A stretch of 64,000 nt of DNA from Winogradskyella ludwigii. Lineage in GTDB: Bacteria; Bacteroidota; Bacteroidia; Flavobacteriales; Flavobacteriaceae. Shown in pieces: positions 35,982 through 44,626 of this stretch. The stretch covers positions 1 to 64,000 of the forward strand of contig NZ_JABFDF010000006.1 of the NCBI RefSeq assembly GCF_013403985.1. The letters are read 5' to 3'. The notes under the pieces were generated by a model, which was not told where the DNA came from, did not search any database, and saw nothing but the letters and a program-made list of their open reading frames with translations. The position numbers and the translations under genes were made by a program. Every line of letters begins with the position of its first letter. Position 1 is the stretch's first letter.

Positions 35982-36303
35982 GTAAGGAATCTTTAGTTGC
36001 TATTTTTTAATCTTAACGATGTCAAAAATTACGGTCGTGTTATAAATTTTAAAAAGTCATGCAAATTAATATAAAGATTTAAAAATGCAATAGACTAATA
36101 CATTATTATCATACTATTTTATTATAGCGACATAAAATTAAAATATGCTTATCATTTTATCAGGATTAATAGACTAAAACGAAGAATAAAACAACATGTA
36201 CCAACTAGACATAATGATATCCTCAATTAATTAACAACTGAAGTATTTATATCTTAAAATCTAAGTTAAAAATTATTAAGGGTAGAGATGTTTTGGATAA
36301 AGA
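35982..36303 (+). other. Intergenic region between MoxR gene and acnB
   Basis: About 320 AT-rich bases upstream of acnB and downstream of the MoxR operon. It must hold the acnB promoter, but I find no exact TAnnTTTG on the minus strand and no convincing terminator for the MoxR operon. No RNA gene seen. Confidence 0.4.
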
Positions 36304-37257
36304 TTAAAATAAACTCTGAATAATCTTCTCGTCACTAACTCCCTCTGCTTCTGCTTTGTAGTTCTTAATGATTCTGTGTCTTAGAATACCTGTCGCTACT
36401 GCTTGAATATTTTCAATATCTGGAGAGAATTTTCCTAAAGTTGCTGCGTGTGTTTTTGCTGCTAGAATTAAGTTTTGAGATGCTCTTGGTCCTGCTCCCC
36501 AATCTACAAATTCTTTTACAATATCTGCAGCAGAATCTGCCTTAGGCCTAGTCTTAGCCACTAAAGAAACGGCATATTCGATAACATTATCTGCTACAGG
36601 AATACGACGAATTACATTTTGAAAATCTATAATTTCTTGTGCAGTGAATAATGAATTCACTGTTGCCTTAACATCTGTTGTGGTTGCTTTTACAACATCT
36701 ACTTCTTCTTGAAATGAAGGATATTCTAAATTGATAGCAAACATAAAACGGTCTAACTGAGCTTCTGGCAAAGGATATGTTCCTTCTTGCTCAATTGGGT
36801 TTTGTGTGGCTAACACAAAATAAGGTAAACTTAATTTATACTGATGACCAGCTACAGTAACCGAACGCTCTTGCATAGCTTCTAATAAAGCCGCTTGCGT
36901 TTTTGGTGGTGTTCTGTTAATCTCATCTGCTAAAACGATGTTAGAAAAAATTGGGCCCTTTATGAATTTAAACTGTCTGTTTTCATCTAAAATTTCACTT
37001 CCTAGAATATCGCTTGGCATTAAATCTGGCGTAAACTGAATACGTTTAAAGTTTAATCCTAAAGCTTGAGCGATGGTATTTACCATTAATGTTTTTGCCA
37101 AACCAGGAACTCCGACTAAAAGCGAATGACCACCAGAAAAAATAGAGATTAAAATTTGATTAACCACCTCATCTTGACCAATGATAACTTTAGCAACCTC
37201 TTGTTTTAAAGCTGCATATTTTTTTACAAAATTTTCAATTAAAGCAACATCAGACAT
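36304..37257 (-). CDS. MoxR family AAA+ ATPase
   Basis: A 317-residue AAA+ ATPase of the MoxR group, which act as chaperones for assembling membrane or metal-containing complexes. Walker A GVPGLAKT lies near 44-51, Walker B and sensor region LADEINRTPPKTQAALLEAM near 107-126, and the sensor 1 QNPIEQEGTYPLPEAQLDRF near 150-169; the C-terminal helical lid (about 230-315) has WGAGPRASQNLILAAKT. It lies six bases after the parvulin gene upstream and is the last gene of that operon. The BatABCDE genes that often follow MoxR are not here. Confidence 0.92.
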   Translation of the reverse strand: MSDVALIENFVKKYAALKQEVAKVIIGQDEVVNQILISIFSGGHSLLVGVPGLAKTLMVNTIAQALGLNFKRIQFTPDLMPSDILGSEILDENRQFKFIKGPIFSNIVLADEINRTPPKTQAALLEAMQERSVTVAGHQYKLSLPYFVLATQNPIEQEGTYPLPEAQLDRFMFAINLEYPSFQEEVDVVKATTTDVKATVNSLFTAQEIIDFQNVIRRIPVADNVIEYAVSLVAKTRPKADSAADIVKEFVDWGAGPRASQNLILAAKTHAATLGKFSPDIENIQAVATGILRHRIIKNYKAEAEGVSDEKIIQSLF

Positions 37258-37263
37258 AAACTC

Positions 37264-38706
37264 TTATTTTTTTAACCAGTTACTTTGAAAATCACAGTCT
37301 CTGTACTCACCATTAATTTTAATATAAGTATCTACAATAGTTTCTTTTTGCCATTTTTCAACAGCTTTAATTTGTTTGTCTTGTAGGGCTAAATTTTTAA
37401 TCTTTAAATAATCTTTTGCAAAATCTGCTTCATGATCATCAATACGATCTGTAACCGTTAGAATCTTAAATTTTATTCTGTTTACACGATCTTCATCTTG
37501 TAAAACTTCACTAAGTTCTCCATCCTTTAAATCTTGAATTTGAGAATAAAGCTCTGGCTCCATTCTTGTTAATTCAAAATTAAAATCTTGAGTTGTAGGA
37601 TTGGTTAATTGACCACCTTCATATTTAGTTTCCTTTTCGTCACTAAACTCTCTTGCTGCTTGCTCAAAAGTTAATGTTCCATCTTCAATTTTTTGTCTTA
37701 CTTCATCAATCTCGTCTTTAGCTTTTTTAATTGCTTCTTGAGATAATTCTGGACGAATTAAGATATGTCTAACATCATATTCTTGCCCTCTAATTTTTTC
37801 TAGTAAAATAATATGGTATCCAAAATCGGTTTCAAAAGGTTCTGAGATTTCACCTTCTTGCATAGAAAAGGCAACATCTCTAAACTCTTTTACCATTCTT
37901 GGTTGCTTTCTATTCAATGTATATTTTCCTCCTGTTGCTTTTGAGCCTGTGTCTTCAGTATAAAACAATACTTTAGTTGTAAAACTAGAACCGTTTTCTT
38001 GGATATCTGTTTTAAACCCTTTTAGTTTATCAATCACATCTTGTTTTGCTTGTTCTGTAACTTCAGGAATAACTACAATTTGTGCCAACTTAAGTTCTGT
38101 ACCAAATGTAGGACGCTCATCCTTTGGAATCTCGTTAAAAAACGTACGAACTTCTTCTGGAGTTACTTCGATATCTCCTGTAACCTTAGTTTGCATTTCT
38201 TGTGCTAAGTATCCGTTTTTGTTAATCTCATACATCTCATCTCGCAAGGCTTGTTCAGAATCCTTTTTGTAGAATTTAAGCAAACCTTCCATATCGCCTT
38301 TAGTCTGAGCTAAAATACCTTGTATTTGCTGCTCTGTGCGCGACTGAATAAATAACTCGTTAACGATAACACTATCCTGAATGGCTTGATGCGCATACAG
38401 TTTACTTTCTAGTAAACTTCCAAAAAGCTCACAGCGTGTTATCTCGTTTAAATCTGCTCCTTGAGATTTTAATTGTGCTATCTCTCTATCTAAATCAGAT
38501 TCCAAAATAATAAAGTCACCAACGACAGCTGCAACACCGTCTGCTTTGATACGCGATTTATTGCCTACGACAGAATCTTTTGGCTTTTCAACCTGAGGAA
38601 CATCATCTTCAATAATTTCTTGAGCGTTGCTTAAGTTAAATGAAATAAAACCAACCAAAAGGGCAGCTTTAATTATAAATTTGGAATTTATTTTGTTTAA
38701 TCGCAT
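37264..38706 (-). CDS. SurA-like periplasmic peptidyl-prolyl isomerase
   Basis: A 480-residue exported chaperone from ATG at 38706 (an ATG 15 bases upstream is possible). Signal about 1-28, ending NLSNAQ. An N-terminal SurA-like helical region (about 45-170) is followed by two parvulin repeats: FGYHIILLEKI near 286-296 at the end of the first and DVRHILIRPELSQEA (about 301) beginning the second. The C-terminal helix (EKWQKETIVDTYIKI) returns to the chaperone core. It likely escorts outer-membrane proteins across the periplasm. It overlaps the upstream lipoprotein gene by 38 bases. Confidence 0.88.
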   Translation of the reverse strand: MRLNKINSKFIIKAALLVGFISFNLSNAQEIIEDDVPQVEKPKDSVVGNKSRIKADGVAAVVGDFIILESDLDREIAQLKSQGADLNEITRCELFGSLLESKLYAHQAIQDSVIVNELFIQSRTEQQIQGILAQTKGDMEGLLKFYKKDSEQALRDEMYEINKNGYLAQEMQTKVTGDIEVTPEEVRTFFNEIPKDERPTFGTELKLAQIVVIPEVTEQAKQDVIDKLKGFKTDIQENGSSFTTKVLFYTEDTGSKATGGKYTLNRKQPRMVKEFRDVAFSMQEGEISEPFETDFGYHIILLEKIRGQEYDVRHILIRPELSQEAIKKAKDEIDEVRQKIEDGTLTFEQAAREFSDEKETKYEGGQLTNPTTQDFNFELTRMEPELYSQIQDLKDGELSEVLQDEDRVNRIKFKILTVTDRIDDHEADFAKDYLKIKNLALQDKQIKAVEKWQKETIVDTYIKINGEYRDCDFQSNWLKK

Positions 38707-39520
38707 CTTTTGTAATATCATTTTCGAGTTGCTTGATGAGCTCTAGTTTTCTCTTGTTTATAACAATTTTTCTAATTGACGTTTCCACATAATCCAACGG
38801 AGCATAGTCGTTTTGAAGCCGTACGTCTTTTACTAGCATCAAATATAGGTTTAATGAATCTTTGAGTTGTAAGAAATTAGTTTTTTTTAACAGTTCATTT
38901 TTATTCGTATTATTTATACTTGGTATTTTATCTACCACACGACTTAACTTCAGCCAAAGCGAATCGTTTAAAGAATACGATCTAAACTGAACAGAGATAG
39001 AATCTAGATAAACTTTATCCTTATACTCAAAGCGCTTAAAACGCTTCTTTATTGTATCTAAGTTAATGGGGTTTAAGGGCAAACTAATGTATCTTAATTG
39101 AATTAAATTATCATTAAGTTTAAAAGACTCTTTGTTAGCGTCATAGAAAAGTTGAGCTGTTTTAGGTTGAACCGTAGAATCAATATTTTTTTTAACCAAA
39201 CCTTCTAAATAGGCTTTAGCGTATAAATCATTCTTGTACTGTTTTACCAGTTTAGAAAAATTATCTTGCTTTTTTTCTGAAAGATTTACCAATGCACCAT
39301 CCATTAAAAGTAATTGCCTTGCCCAACGATTAATATAAGTATTAACCATAAAGATGCTATCTTCCTTTGATGTGCCTTCAGGAACGACATCTTTAATATC
39401 GTCTTTATAAAGGTAACTGTCGTTAACTCTAGCTATCGGATTCTCTTCATCAGACTTTTTAAAGAAATCACAGCTTGTTAAGAACAAACAAAAGAATATT
39501 ATAAATAAAAGATGTTTCAA
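38669..39520 (-). CDS. Lipoprotein of the parvulin operon (UUG start)
   Basis: A 283-residue lipoprotein: TTG start at 39520, directly after a TAA at 39521-39523, with lipobox LTSC and lipidated cysteine at 17. The N-terminus looks like a SurA/PpiD-type domain (ENPIARVNDSYLYKDDIKDV, then SIFMVNTYINRWARQLLL) without a parvulin domain; the rest is predicted helical with basic patches and a KRKLELIKQLENDI helix. It sits 10 bases after the 647-residue parvulin gene and overlaps the next gene. It is probably an envelope-folding partner of the two isomerases, inferred from context and the N-domain only. Confidence 0.75.
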   Translation of the reverse strand: MKHLLFIIFFCLFLTSCDFFKKSDEENPIARVNDSYLYKDDIKDVVPEGTSKEDSIFMVNTYINRWARQLLLMDGALVNLSEKKQDNFSKLVKQYKNDLYAKAYLEGLVKKNIDSTVQPKTAQLFYDANKESFKLNDNLIQLRYISLPLNPINLDTIKKRFKRFEYKDKVYLDSISVQFRSYSLNDSLWLKLSRVVDKIPSINNTNKNELLKKTNFLQLKDSLNLYLMLVKDVRLQNDYAPLDYVETSIRKIVINKRKLELIKQLENDITKDAIKQNKFQIYN

Positions 39521-39530
39521 TTAATTTGAA

Positions 39531-41474
39531 TTAGTTTCCGATTTTAGCCTTAATGGCACTAAGTACGTCTTGATTAACTTCAATTTTATAACGACTATAT
39601 AAATCGTTAATCCAATTAGCTTCAATCTCCGTTTGGTAATCATTTATGACATTACCTTTTGCTTCGTCTAAGGATTTTTGTCCTGCTGGTAGTACCTCTA
39701 ATACATTAATAACATGAAAAGATTCGTTGTGTTTATAGGTGTCTGAAATCCCTTTTTTAGCTTGAAAATTGGAAGGAAGCGTTGGATCATCTACCTTATA
39801 GATACCTTTAGTGAAGATAACGTTCTGCTCATCGTTTTTATTCAATTTCGCTTCAATTTCAGCTTCAGACTTTCCTTTTTTCATCATTTTGCCGATTTTT
39901 TTCATAAAAGATTTATCTGCCGATGATGCAATTACAGCATCTACTCTATCTGTCCATTGATATTTAGATTTGTTTTTATTATAAAACGTTTCTAATCCTA
40001 ACGTATCTTTTGAGGCTTTATTCCAAATCTCTGTCTCCATTAAATCAAACAACAAAAGTCCATCTCTATATTCCTTAAGGATATTTGCGTAGTCTTGATT
40101 TTCTAATTCTAAATTATCTTCTCTGTACTGAAGTATCGTTTTATCAAAAAAACTTTTAAACTCTTTTTCTACAATACTTGAAAAAGATTCTGTTTTACCA
40201 GCATAAATACGTTGTGCTGTATTTAAATGATTTCCAAAAGCTGCGTATGTAAAAGGTGATTCATTAATAGTAAAAAGTGTTTCATCTGATTTAAAATCTT
40301 TAGGTAATGTCCAAGAACGACTATAATAATCTTTGTTAAGAATTGACTCAAAATAAGACTTTGCCTTAGCATTATACGTAATCTCGTACTGCTCTTTAAG
40401 CTTATCAATCATAGCTTCGTTAATTAGCTTAGATCTAGAATCTCTTTTGACTTGAGTTTCAAACGATGCTTTTAATGTCTCGTAAGATTCTATTGGTTTA
40501 AGCTCTAGACGTTTTACAATATGCCAACCATAAGCTGTTTTAAATGGTTTACTAACATCATTGTCCTTTTTTAAAGCAAATGCTTCGTCTTCAAATTCCA
40601 AAGAACTCAACTGACCACTTTTAAAAGGAGATAGTTTACCTCCATCTTTAGCAGAACTTTTATCATCTGAAAACTGTTTTGCTAAAGCTTCAAAAGTTTC
40701 ACCTTGGTTTAATTTTTTATAAATATCATTAATTCGTTGTTCGGGATCGTTTAAAGAATCCTTACTTTTTAGACTCACCATAATATGAGCCGCAGTTATT
40801 GTTCCTCTAGAAGGTCTTCTGCTATTTACTTTAACAACATGGTAACCAAATTGAGTTCTAAAAGGCATTGAGATTTCGCCTACTTTAGTATTATATGCTG
40901 CTGTTTCAAAATTGTAAACCATTTTAAAAGCCGAAAAAGAACCAAGATCTTCTAAAAAAATGGTCTGCCCATTGTGCATTTCTGCTTTTACTTTATCAAA
41001 ACCTTCTTTTAAAACGCGCTCTCTTAAAGCTAAAACTTCATTATAAACCGCTAAAGTATCTTTTTCGGATGCATCCAAACGCACTAAGATATGTGCCGCA
41101 TTTATATCAATATTACTGCGATCATAAGCCTCTTTAACCAAAGCCTCAGTTACTTTATTTTCTGAGATATAATTTTTTATTAATTGCTTCTTGTATCTAG
41201 AAAACTCACGCTGATACGTTTTGCCTTCATCTAACTTTAATCGTTTTGCTTCCTTAAGTTTTAATTGGTATTCTGTAAATAACGTTAAATAACCGTCTAT
41301 ATCTTTTTGACTTTCATCTTGAACCAGATCTAGGTTTTTATTATATACTCTTAAAAATTCTGAAGCCATTACAGGCGCTCCGTCAACTGTAATAAGAACC
41401 TCATCCTTATCTTGTGAAAAAGAAAAATTTAGTGCAAACAGCACTAAAAACAAACATTTAATTTTAAGACTCAT
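39531..41474 (-). CDS. Large parvulin-type peptidyl-prolyl isomerase
   Basis: A 647-residue exported protein, the first gene of the operon. A signal (about 1-20, ending NFSFSQ) precedes two parvulin domains: INAAHILVRLDASEKD near 120 to FGYHVVKVNSRR near 216, and ITAAHIMVSLKSKDS near 225 to YGWHIVKRLELKP near 325. The C-terminal half (about 340-640) is helical and ends with YKIEVNQDVLSAIKAKIGN. It has a well-placed promoter at 41522-41551. The likely role is chaperoning outer-membrane or T9SS cargo proteins; the targets are unknown. Confidence 0.88.
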   Translation of the reverse strand: MSLKIKCLFLVLFALNFSFSQDKDEVLITVDGAPVMASEFLRVYNKNLDLVQDESQKDIDGYLTLFTEYQLKLKEAKRLKLDEGKTYQREFSRYKKQLIKNYISENKVTEALVKEAYDRSNIDINAAHILVRLDASEKDTLAVYNEVLALRERVLKEGFDKVKAEMHNGQTIFLEDLGSFSAFKMVYNFETAAYNTKVGEISMPFRTQFGYHVVKVNSRRPSRGTITAAHIMVSLKSKDSLNDPEQRINDIYKKLNQGETFEALAKQFSDDKSSAKDGGKLSPFKSGQLSSLEFEDEAFALKKDNDVSKPFKTAYGWHIVKRLELKPIESYETLKASFETQVKRDSRSKLINEAMIDKLKEQYEITYNAKAKSYFESILNKDYYSRSWTLPKDFKSDETLFTINESPFTYAAFGNHLNTAQRIYAGKTESFSSIVEKEFKSFFDKTILQYREDNLELENQDYANILKEYRDGLLLFDLMETEIWNKASKDTLGLETFYNKNKSKYQWTDRVDAVIASSADKSFMKKIGKMMKKGKSEAEIEAKLNKNDEQNVIFTKGIYKVDDPTLPSNFQAKKGISDTYKHNESFHVINVLEVLPAGQKSLDEAKGNVINDYQTEIEANWINDLYSRYKIEVNQDVLSAIKAKIGN

Positions 41475-41521
41475 AATTTAATCTTCTTTTGGTATTAAAA
41501 TAATTCACTTTTTAAACGGAA

Positions 41522-41551
41522 CAAATGTAACATAAATAGCGTATTTAACAA
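41522..41551 (-). promoter_or_regulatory. Promoter of the parvulin-MoxR operon (TTG-N19-TACATTTG)
   Basis: On the minus strand TTG (41551-41549) and TACATTTG (41529-41522) are 19 bases apart, about 42 bases upstream of the expected leader end at 41474. Confidence 0.72.
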
Positions 41552-41730
41552 GTGGAATATTAGGCATTATTATATAAACAACTGCTAGTTACGTAGTAAA
41601 AATCATACCAGATTAACTAGTCTTATTATTTAACGAGGATTTTAACAATTAAATATGTGAAACATCGATAAAATAAAGCAATAGCGAAGTTTTTTTATAA
41701 TTTTAAGTTCTAGTAAAAAAATAACAATGG

Positions 41731-42189
41731 ATGCTGTACACTAATGAAATATTAATTGAGAAGCCCTTTTCTGAAGTTATTAAAAACCTGCACGCAACCT
41801 ATAATCTAAAACATTGGCAAGAAGGCCTAGTGAGTACTGAACATATTTCAGGAATCCCTAATGAACTTGGATCTAAAATAAAATTGAGTTATCGTTTTGG
41901 AAACCATAATATGGAAATCACTGAAACAGTTACAAAACGAAGCTGTCCTGATGAGTTTCATTTAACTTACACGACTAAAGGTGTTAGAAACATTCAGAAG
42001 AATTATTTTAAATCGATAGAAAATGGTGCCACTAAGTGGGTTTCTAAAAATGAATTTCAAACCACCAATTTAAAGATGAGTATGATGTTATTTTTTATGC
42101 CTGCTGCATTTAAGCAACAGACTAAAACACATATGACCAACTTTAAAAATTTTGTTGAGCATGGTATTTCAATTTACAAACCTATTTAA
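41731..42189 (+). CDS. SRPBCC-type small protein
   Basis: A 152-residue protein without a signal. The pattern LYTNEILIEKPFSEVIKNLH, KHWQEGLVSTEHI and the beta strands that follow (GSKIKLSYRF, EITETVTKR, EFHLTYTTKG, TKWVSKNEFQT) suggest the START/SRPBCC lipid- or ligand-binding fold, with a C-terminal helix (KQQTKTHMTNFKNFVEHG). The ligand is unknown. ATG at 41731 fits the first strand. It is followed 41 bases later by the 80-residue gene. Confidence 0.65.
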   Translation: MLYTNEILIEKPFSEVIKNLHATYNLKHWQEGLVSTEHISGIPNELGSKIKLSYRFGNHNMEITETVTKRSCPDEFHLTYTTKGVRNIQKNYFKSIENGATKWVSKNEFQTTNLKMSMMLFFMPAAFKQQTKTHMTNFKNFVEHGISIYKPI

Positions 42190-42230
42190 TATTACATCAA
42201 TTTAAAATTGATAAATTTTAGAATTAAACC

Positions 42231-42473
42231 ATGCGAAAATTAAAATTGATTTGGGACTTTAGAGGACCTGCAGGACAAAAAACTGCTGAACATCATTTAA
42301 TTCATCTTAAAGAATACATTACCAATAACAAACTAGATATTACAATTACTGGAGTTGAAACGCTAAGCGATATGCACACTTTAGCGTATTTGGTTGTTGA
42401 CGAAACTGAAATGAAACCTATTAGAGACGCACTAAAACCTCATAGAGGACAAGTATATTCTGAAAATCAGTAA
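42231..42473 (+). CDS. Conserved 80-residue protein of unknown function
   Basis: A compact alpha/beta protein without signal or cysteines. It shows WDFRGPAGQKTAEHHLIHLKE near 9-29, a strand ITITGVETLSDMHTLAYLVV and a helix MKPIRDALKPHRGQVY. I do not recognise a named domain. The gene is 41 bases downstream of the SRPBCC-like gene and may be co-transcribed. Length, codon use and an ATG at 42231 support it as real. Confidence 0.65.
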   Translation: MRKLKLIWDFRGPAGQKTAEHHLIHLKEYITNNKLDITITGVETLSDMHTLAYLVVDETEMKPIRDALKPHRGQVYSENQ

Positions 42474-42493
42474 TTTATTAGCTTAATACTAGG

Positions 42494-43651
42494 TTAAAAA
42501 AGTCTTTTAAAAAACGCTTGAATAAATCGTTTTGGTGGTACTGATAGAATAATTTTTAAATCTTCTAAAAGCGAAGAGTCTTCATCTAAAAACTTAAATA
42601 TAGTTTTGATGTCTGTCTTTTTAAACATGGATGAAAAAAGTGCTGCTCCTTCTTCATTGTTGTTTGCTAAAACATCTAAAAAGATTACATCGTAAAAATT
42701 AAATTTTGTCTTTTTTTGAAATTTTCTCAGGTCGTTTTCTTTGGATAAAAAATCGATTAGCGCTTTTGTTTTCTTAGTCGTATTACTAAACGTGTAACCT
42801 GTACTAGCTTTTGTCCAACCTCCTGCTGTTCCAATATTAAGAATGTGCTCTGAGTTTAAGTCTTGAAAGTTGAAAGACGTCATTGGAATATTACCTTTTT
42901 CTTTTTCTATGATTTCGTAATCTGATATTTTTTTACGCTTCAAGTATGCTTCTATAGCATTTTCATATTCAGAATAATCCAATAACTCTTTTGAAAACAA
43001 TGTATACTCAAACAAAGCTGTTTTCTTATCTATTGGCATCACATACATAAAACGTGTGTTTCCGTTTTGTGGCACTGTAAAATCCATGAATGTCGCTGCA
43101 GAATCATCAAACGTATCCGTTTTAGTCTTTATAAACCAACCCACAAAATGCTGATGAATTAAAGGATATTTATCTTGAGACTTGTAAGCTTCTGGATCCG
43201 GTAGACTATTAAAAAGCTTAGCCCCAAAATAAGTACCATTTGCAGTTATAACTTGAACTCCTTTTTTTAATTCCGAAAAACTATCTATTGTATCTTCGAT
43301 AAAACTAATATTCGGTTTCAGATTTATGTTCTCCCAAAGCAATTTATAGAAAGCCTCACTTCTAATCATTTTATACTCGAAAGGCGAAATTGAAATGGTA
43401 TTAGAAAACGAATGACTTCCAAAGAAAATATGAGACCATGTCTTAGTTAATATTGAATCCCATTCTCCTACTCCATTTTCCCAATAACACCATGTCCTAT
43501 CATTGCCCTTGTCTTTTACCTTATCTATGATTAAAATAGATTTATCATCAAAGAAGGCATCTTGCGACATTCTGTATGCCAACATTAAACCCGAAGCTCC
43601 TGCTCCTGCAATGATGTAATCGTAACTTTCTTTCACTTCTATTTTATTCAA
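42494..43651 (-). CDS. crtY: Lycopene beta-cyclase (UUG start)
   Basis: Cyclises both ends of lycopene to beta-carotene. The 385-residue protein has the FAD-binding IIAGAGASGLMLAYRMS near 13-29, the cyclase motif TWCYWENGVGEWD near 52-64, GWFIKTKTDTFDDSAATFMD near 165 and the late GTAGGWTKASTGYTF near 273-287, all CrtY marks. The start is TTG at 43651: the frame upstream hits a TAG (43664-43666) without an ATG, and the next Met would remove the FAD-binding fold. It lies alone, 17 kb from the crtI/B/Z operon, flanked by the SRPBCC and patatin genes. Confidence 0.92.
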   Translation of the reverse strand: MNKIEVKESYDYIIAGAGASGLMLAYRMSQDAFFDDKSILIIDKVKDKGNDRTWCYWENGVGEWDSILTKTWSHIFFGSHSFSNTISISPFEYKMIRSEAFYKLLWENINLKPNISFIEDTIDSFSELKKGVQVITANGTYFGAKLFNSLPDPEAYKSQDKYPLIHQHFVGWFIKTKTDTFDDSAATFMDFTVPQNGNTRFMYVMPIDKKTALFEYTLFSKELLDYSEYENAIEAYLKRKKISDYEIIEKEKGNIPMTSFNFQDLNSEHILNIGTAGGWTKASTGYTFSNTTKKTKALIDFLSKENDLRKFQKKTKFNFYDVIFLDVLANNNEEGAALFSSMFKKTDIKTIFKFLDEDSSLLEDLKIILSVPPKRFIQAFFKRLF

Positions 43652-43741
43652 TATTCTGTAACTCTAAAATAATACTATGTGTTGCTTTTGCATTTTGAAA
43701 TCATTTAAGGCTGCAGGCAAATGATAACTTCAACAAAACGA

Positions 43742-44626
43742 CTATTTCTCATGCCGCTGCTCTGCATAATTATAACCTTGTTCCCACCATTTTTCCATAA
43801 GACGTTTACTAAAAATTAGTGAGTTTTCTGTAAGCGTTGTTGGTGTATAATATAGATTTAACTTTACATTTTTCTGTTTAGCAGCAAGCTTACCTATGAT
43901 AACGTCATTTTTTTCTACCTGATTCAATAAGTGTCCAAACAAACTAATCATTAAAGAAAAAGGGTTCTTTCCTAAAACCTTTTGTTTACCTAAAGTTTCA
44001 GCTTCTAAAACAATAGCATCAACCTCTGTAGCTCCTCGCTCTATAGCTTCCCTTATAGGAATTACACTTCCCAAACCTCCATCTGCATATTCGTAACCAT
44101 CTACTTTTGCCAAAGACATAAATGGAATATAATTACATGAAATCCATATCCAATTACAAAATTCTTCATAAGAACATTCCTGTATAGACTTATATTCAAC
44201 CCGATTCATAGATAAATTAGAAACCGTGACTACAACATCATGTTTTTCTTTTCTAATTTTTAAATACTCTTCGTAGGTAACATTTTTTCTAATGTGTTTT
44301 CGTAATGCTTTGCTCTCACCAAATGTTCGTTTTCGTCTCATAAACTGCCATAGCGAATTTATAAAGTCGATAGACACATATTCTCGATCTCCTTTTTTTC
44401 GCTGAATAAATGGACTGATACTAAAAATATCGTGTTGCTGAACGTTGGTAAAAATATCATAAAGCTTTCCAATTTCGTTAACTGCTAAATGCGGTACTAA
44501 TAAGCTACCTGTAGAAGTGCCTAAAAACATATCATAGTTATGCTTTTTACGCTCAATTAAATATTGTGCAACACCTCCTGCAAAAGCACCTTTACTTCCT
44601 CCTCCTGATATGACTAAAGCTCGCAT
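43742..44626 (-). CDS. Patatin-like phospholipase
   Basis: A 294-residue lipid acyl hydrolase with the patatin catalytic dyad. The oxyanion loop GGGSKG lies at 8-13, the nucleophile serine in GTSTG at 36-40 (S38), and the aspartate in YADGGLGS near 175-182. There is no signal peptide; the protein has a bacterial cytoplasmic patatin layout. It overlaps the stop of the M1 peptidase gene by one base (TAATG), so the two are translationally coupled. The lipid substrate is unknown. Confidence 0.9.
   Translation of the reverse strand: MRALVISGGGSKGAFAGGVAQYLIERKKHNYDMFLGTSTGSLLVPHLAVNEIGKLYDIFTNVQQHDIFSISPFIQRKKGDREYVSIDFINSLWQFMRRKRTFGESKALRKHIRKNVTYEEYLKIRKEKHDVVVTVSNLSMNRVEYKSIQECSYEEFCNWIWISCNYIPFMSLAKVDGYEYADGGLGSVIPIREAIERGATEVDAIVLEAETLGKQKVLGKNPFSLMISLFGHLLNQVEKNDVIIGKLAAKQKNVKLNLYYTPTTLTENSLIFSKRLMEKWWEQGYNYAEQRHEK

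Noticed and set aside
42231..42473. Reading the 80-residue protein as an antitoxin or ribbon-helix-helix regulator
   Set aside because: No partner toxin gene and no motif fits; it was left as unknown.
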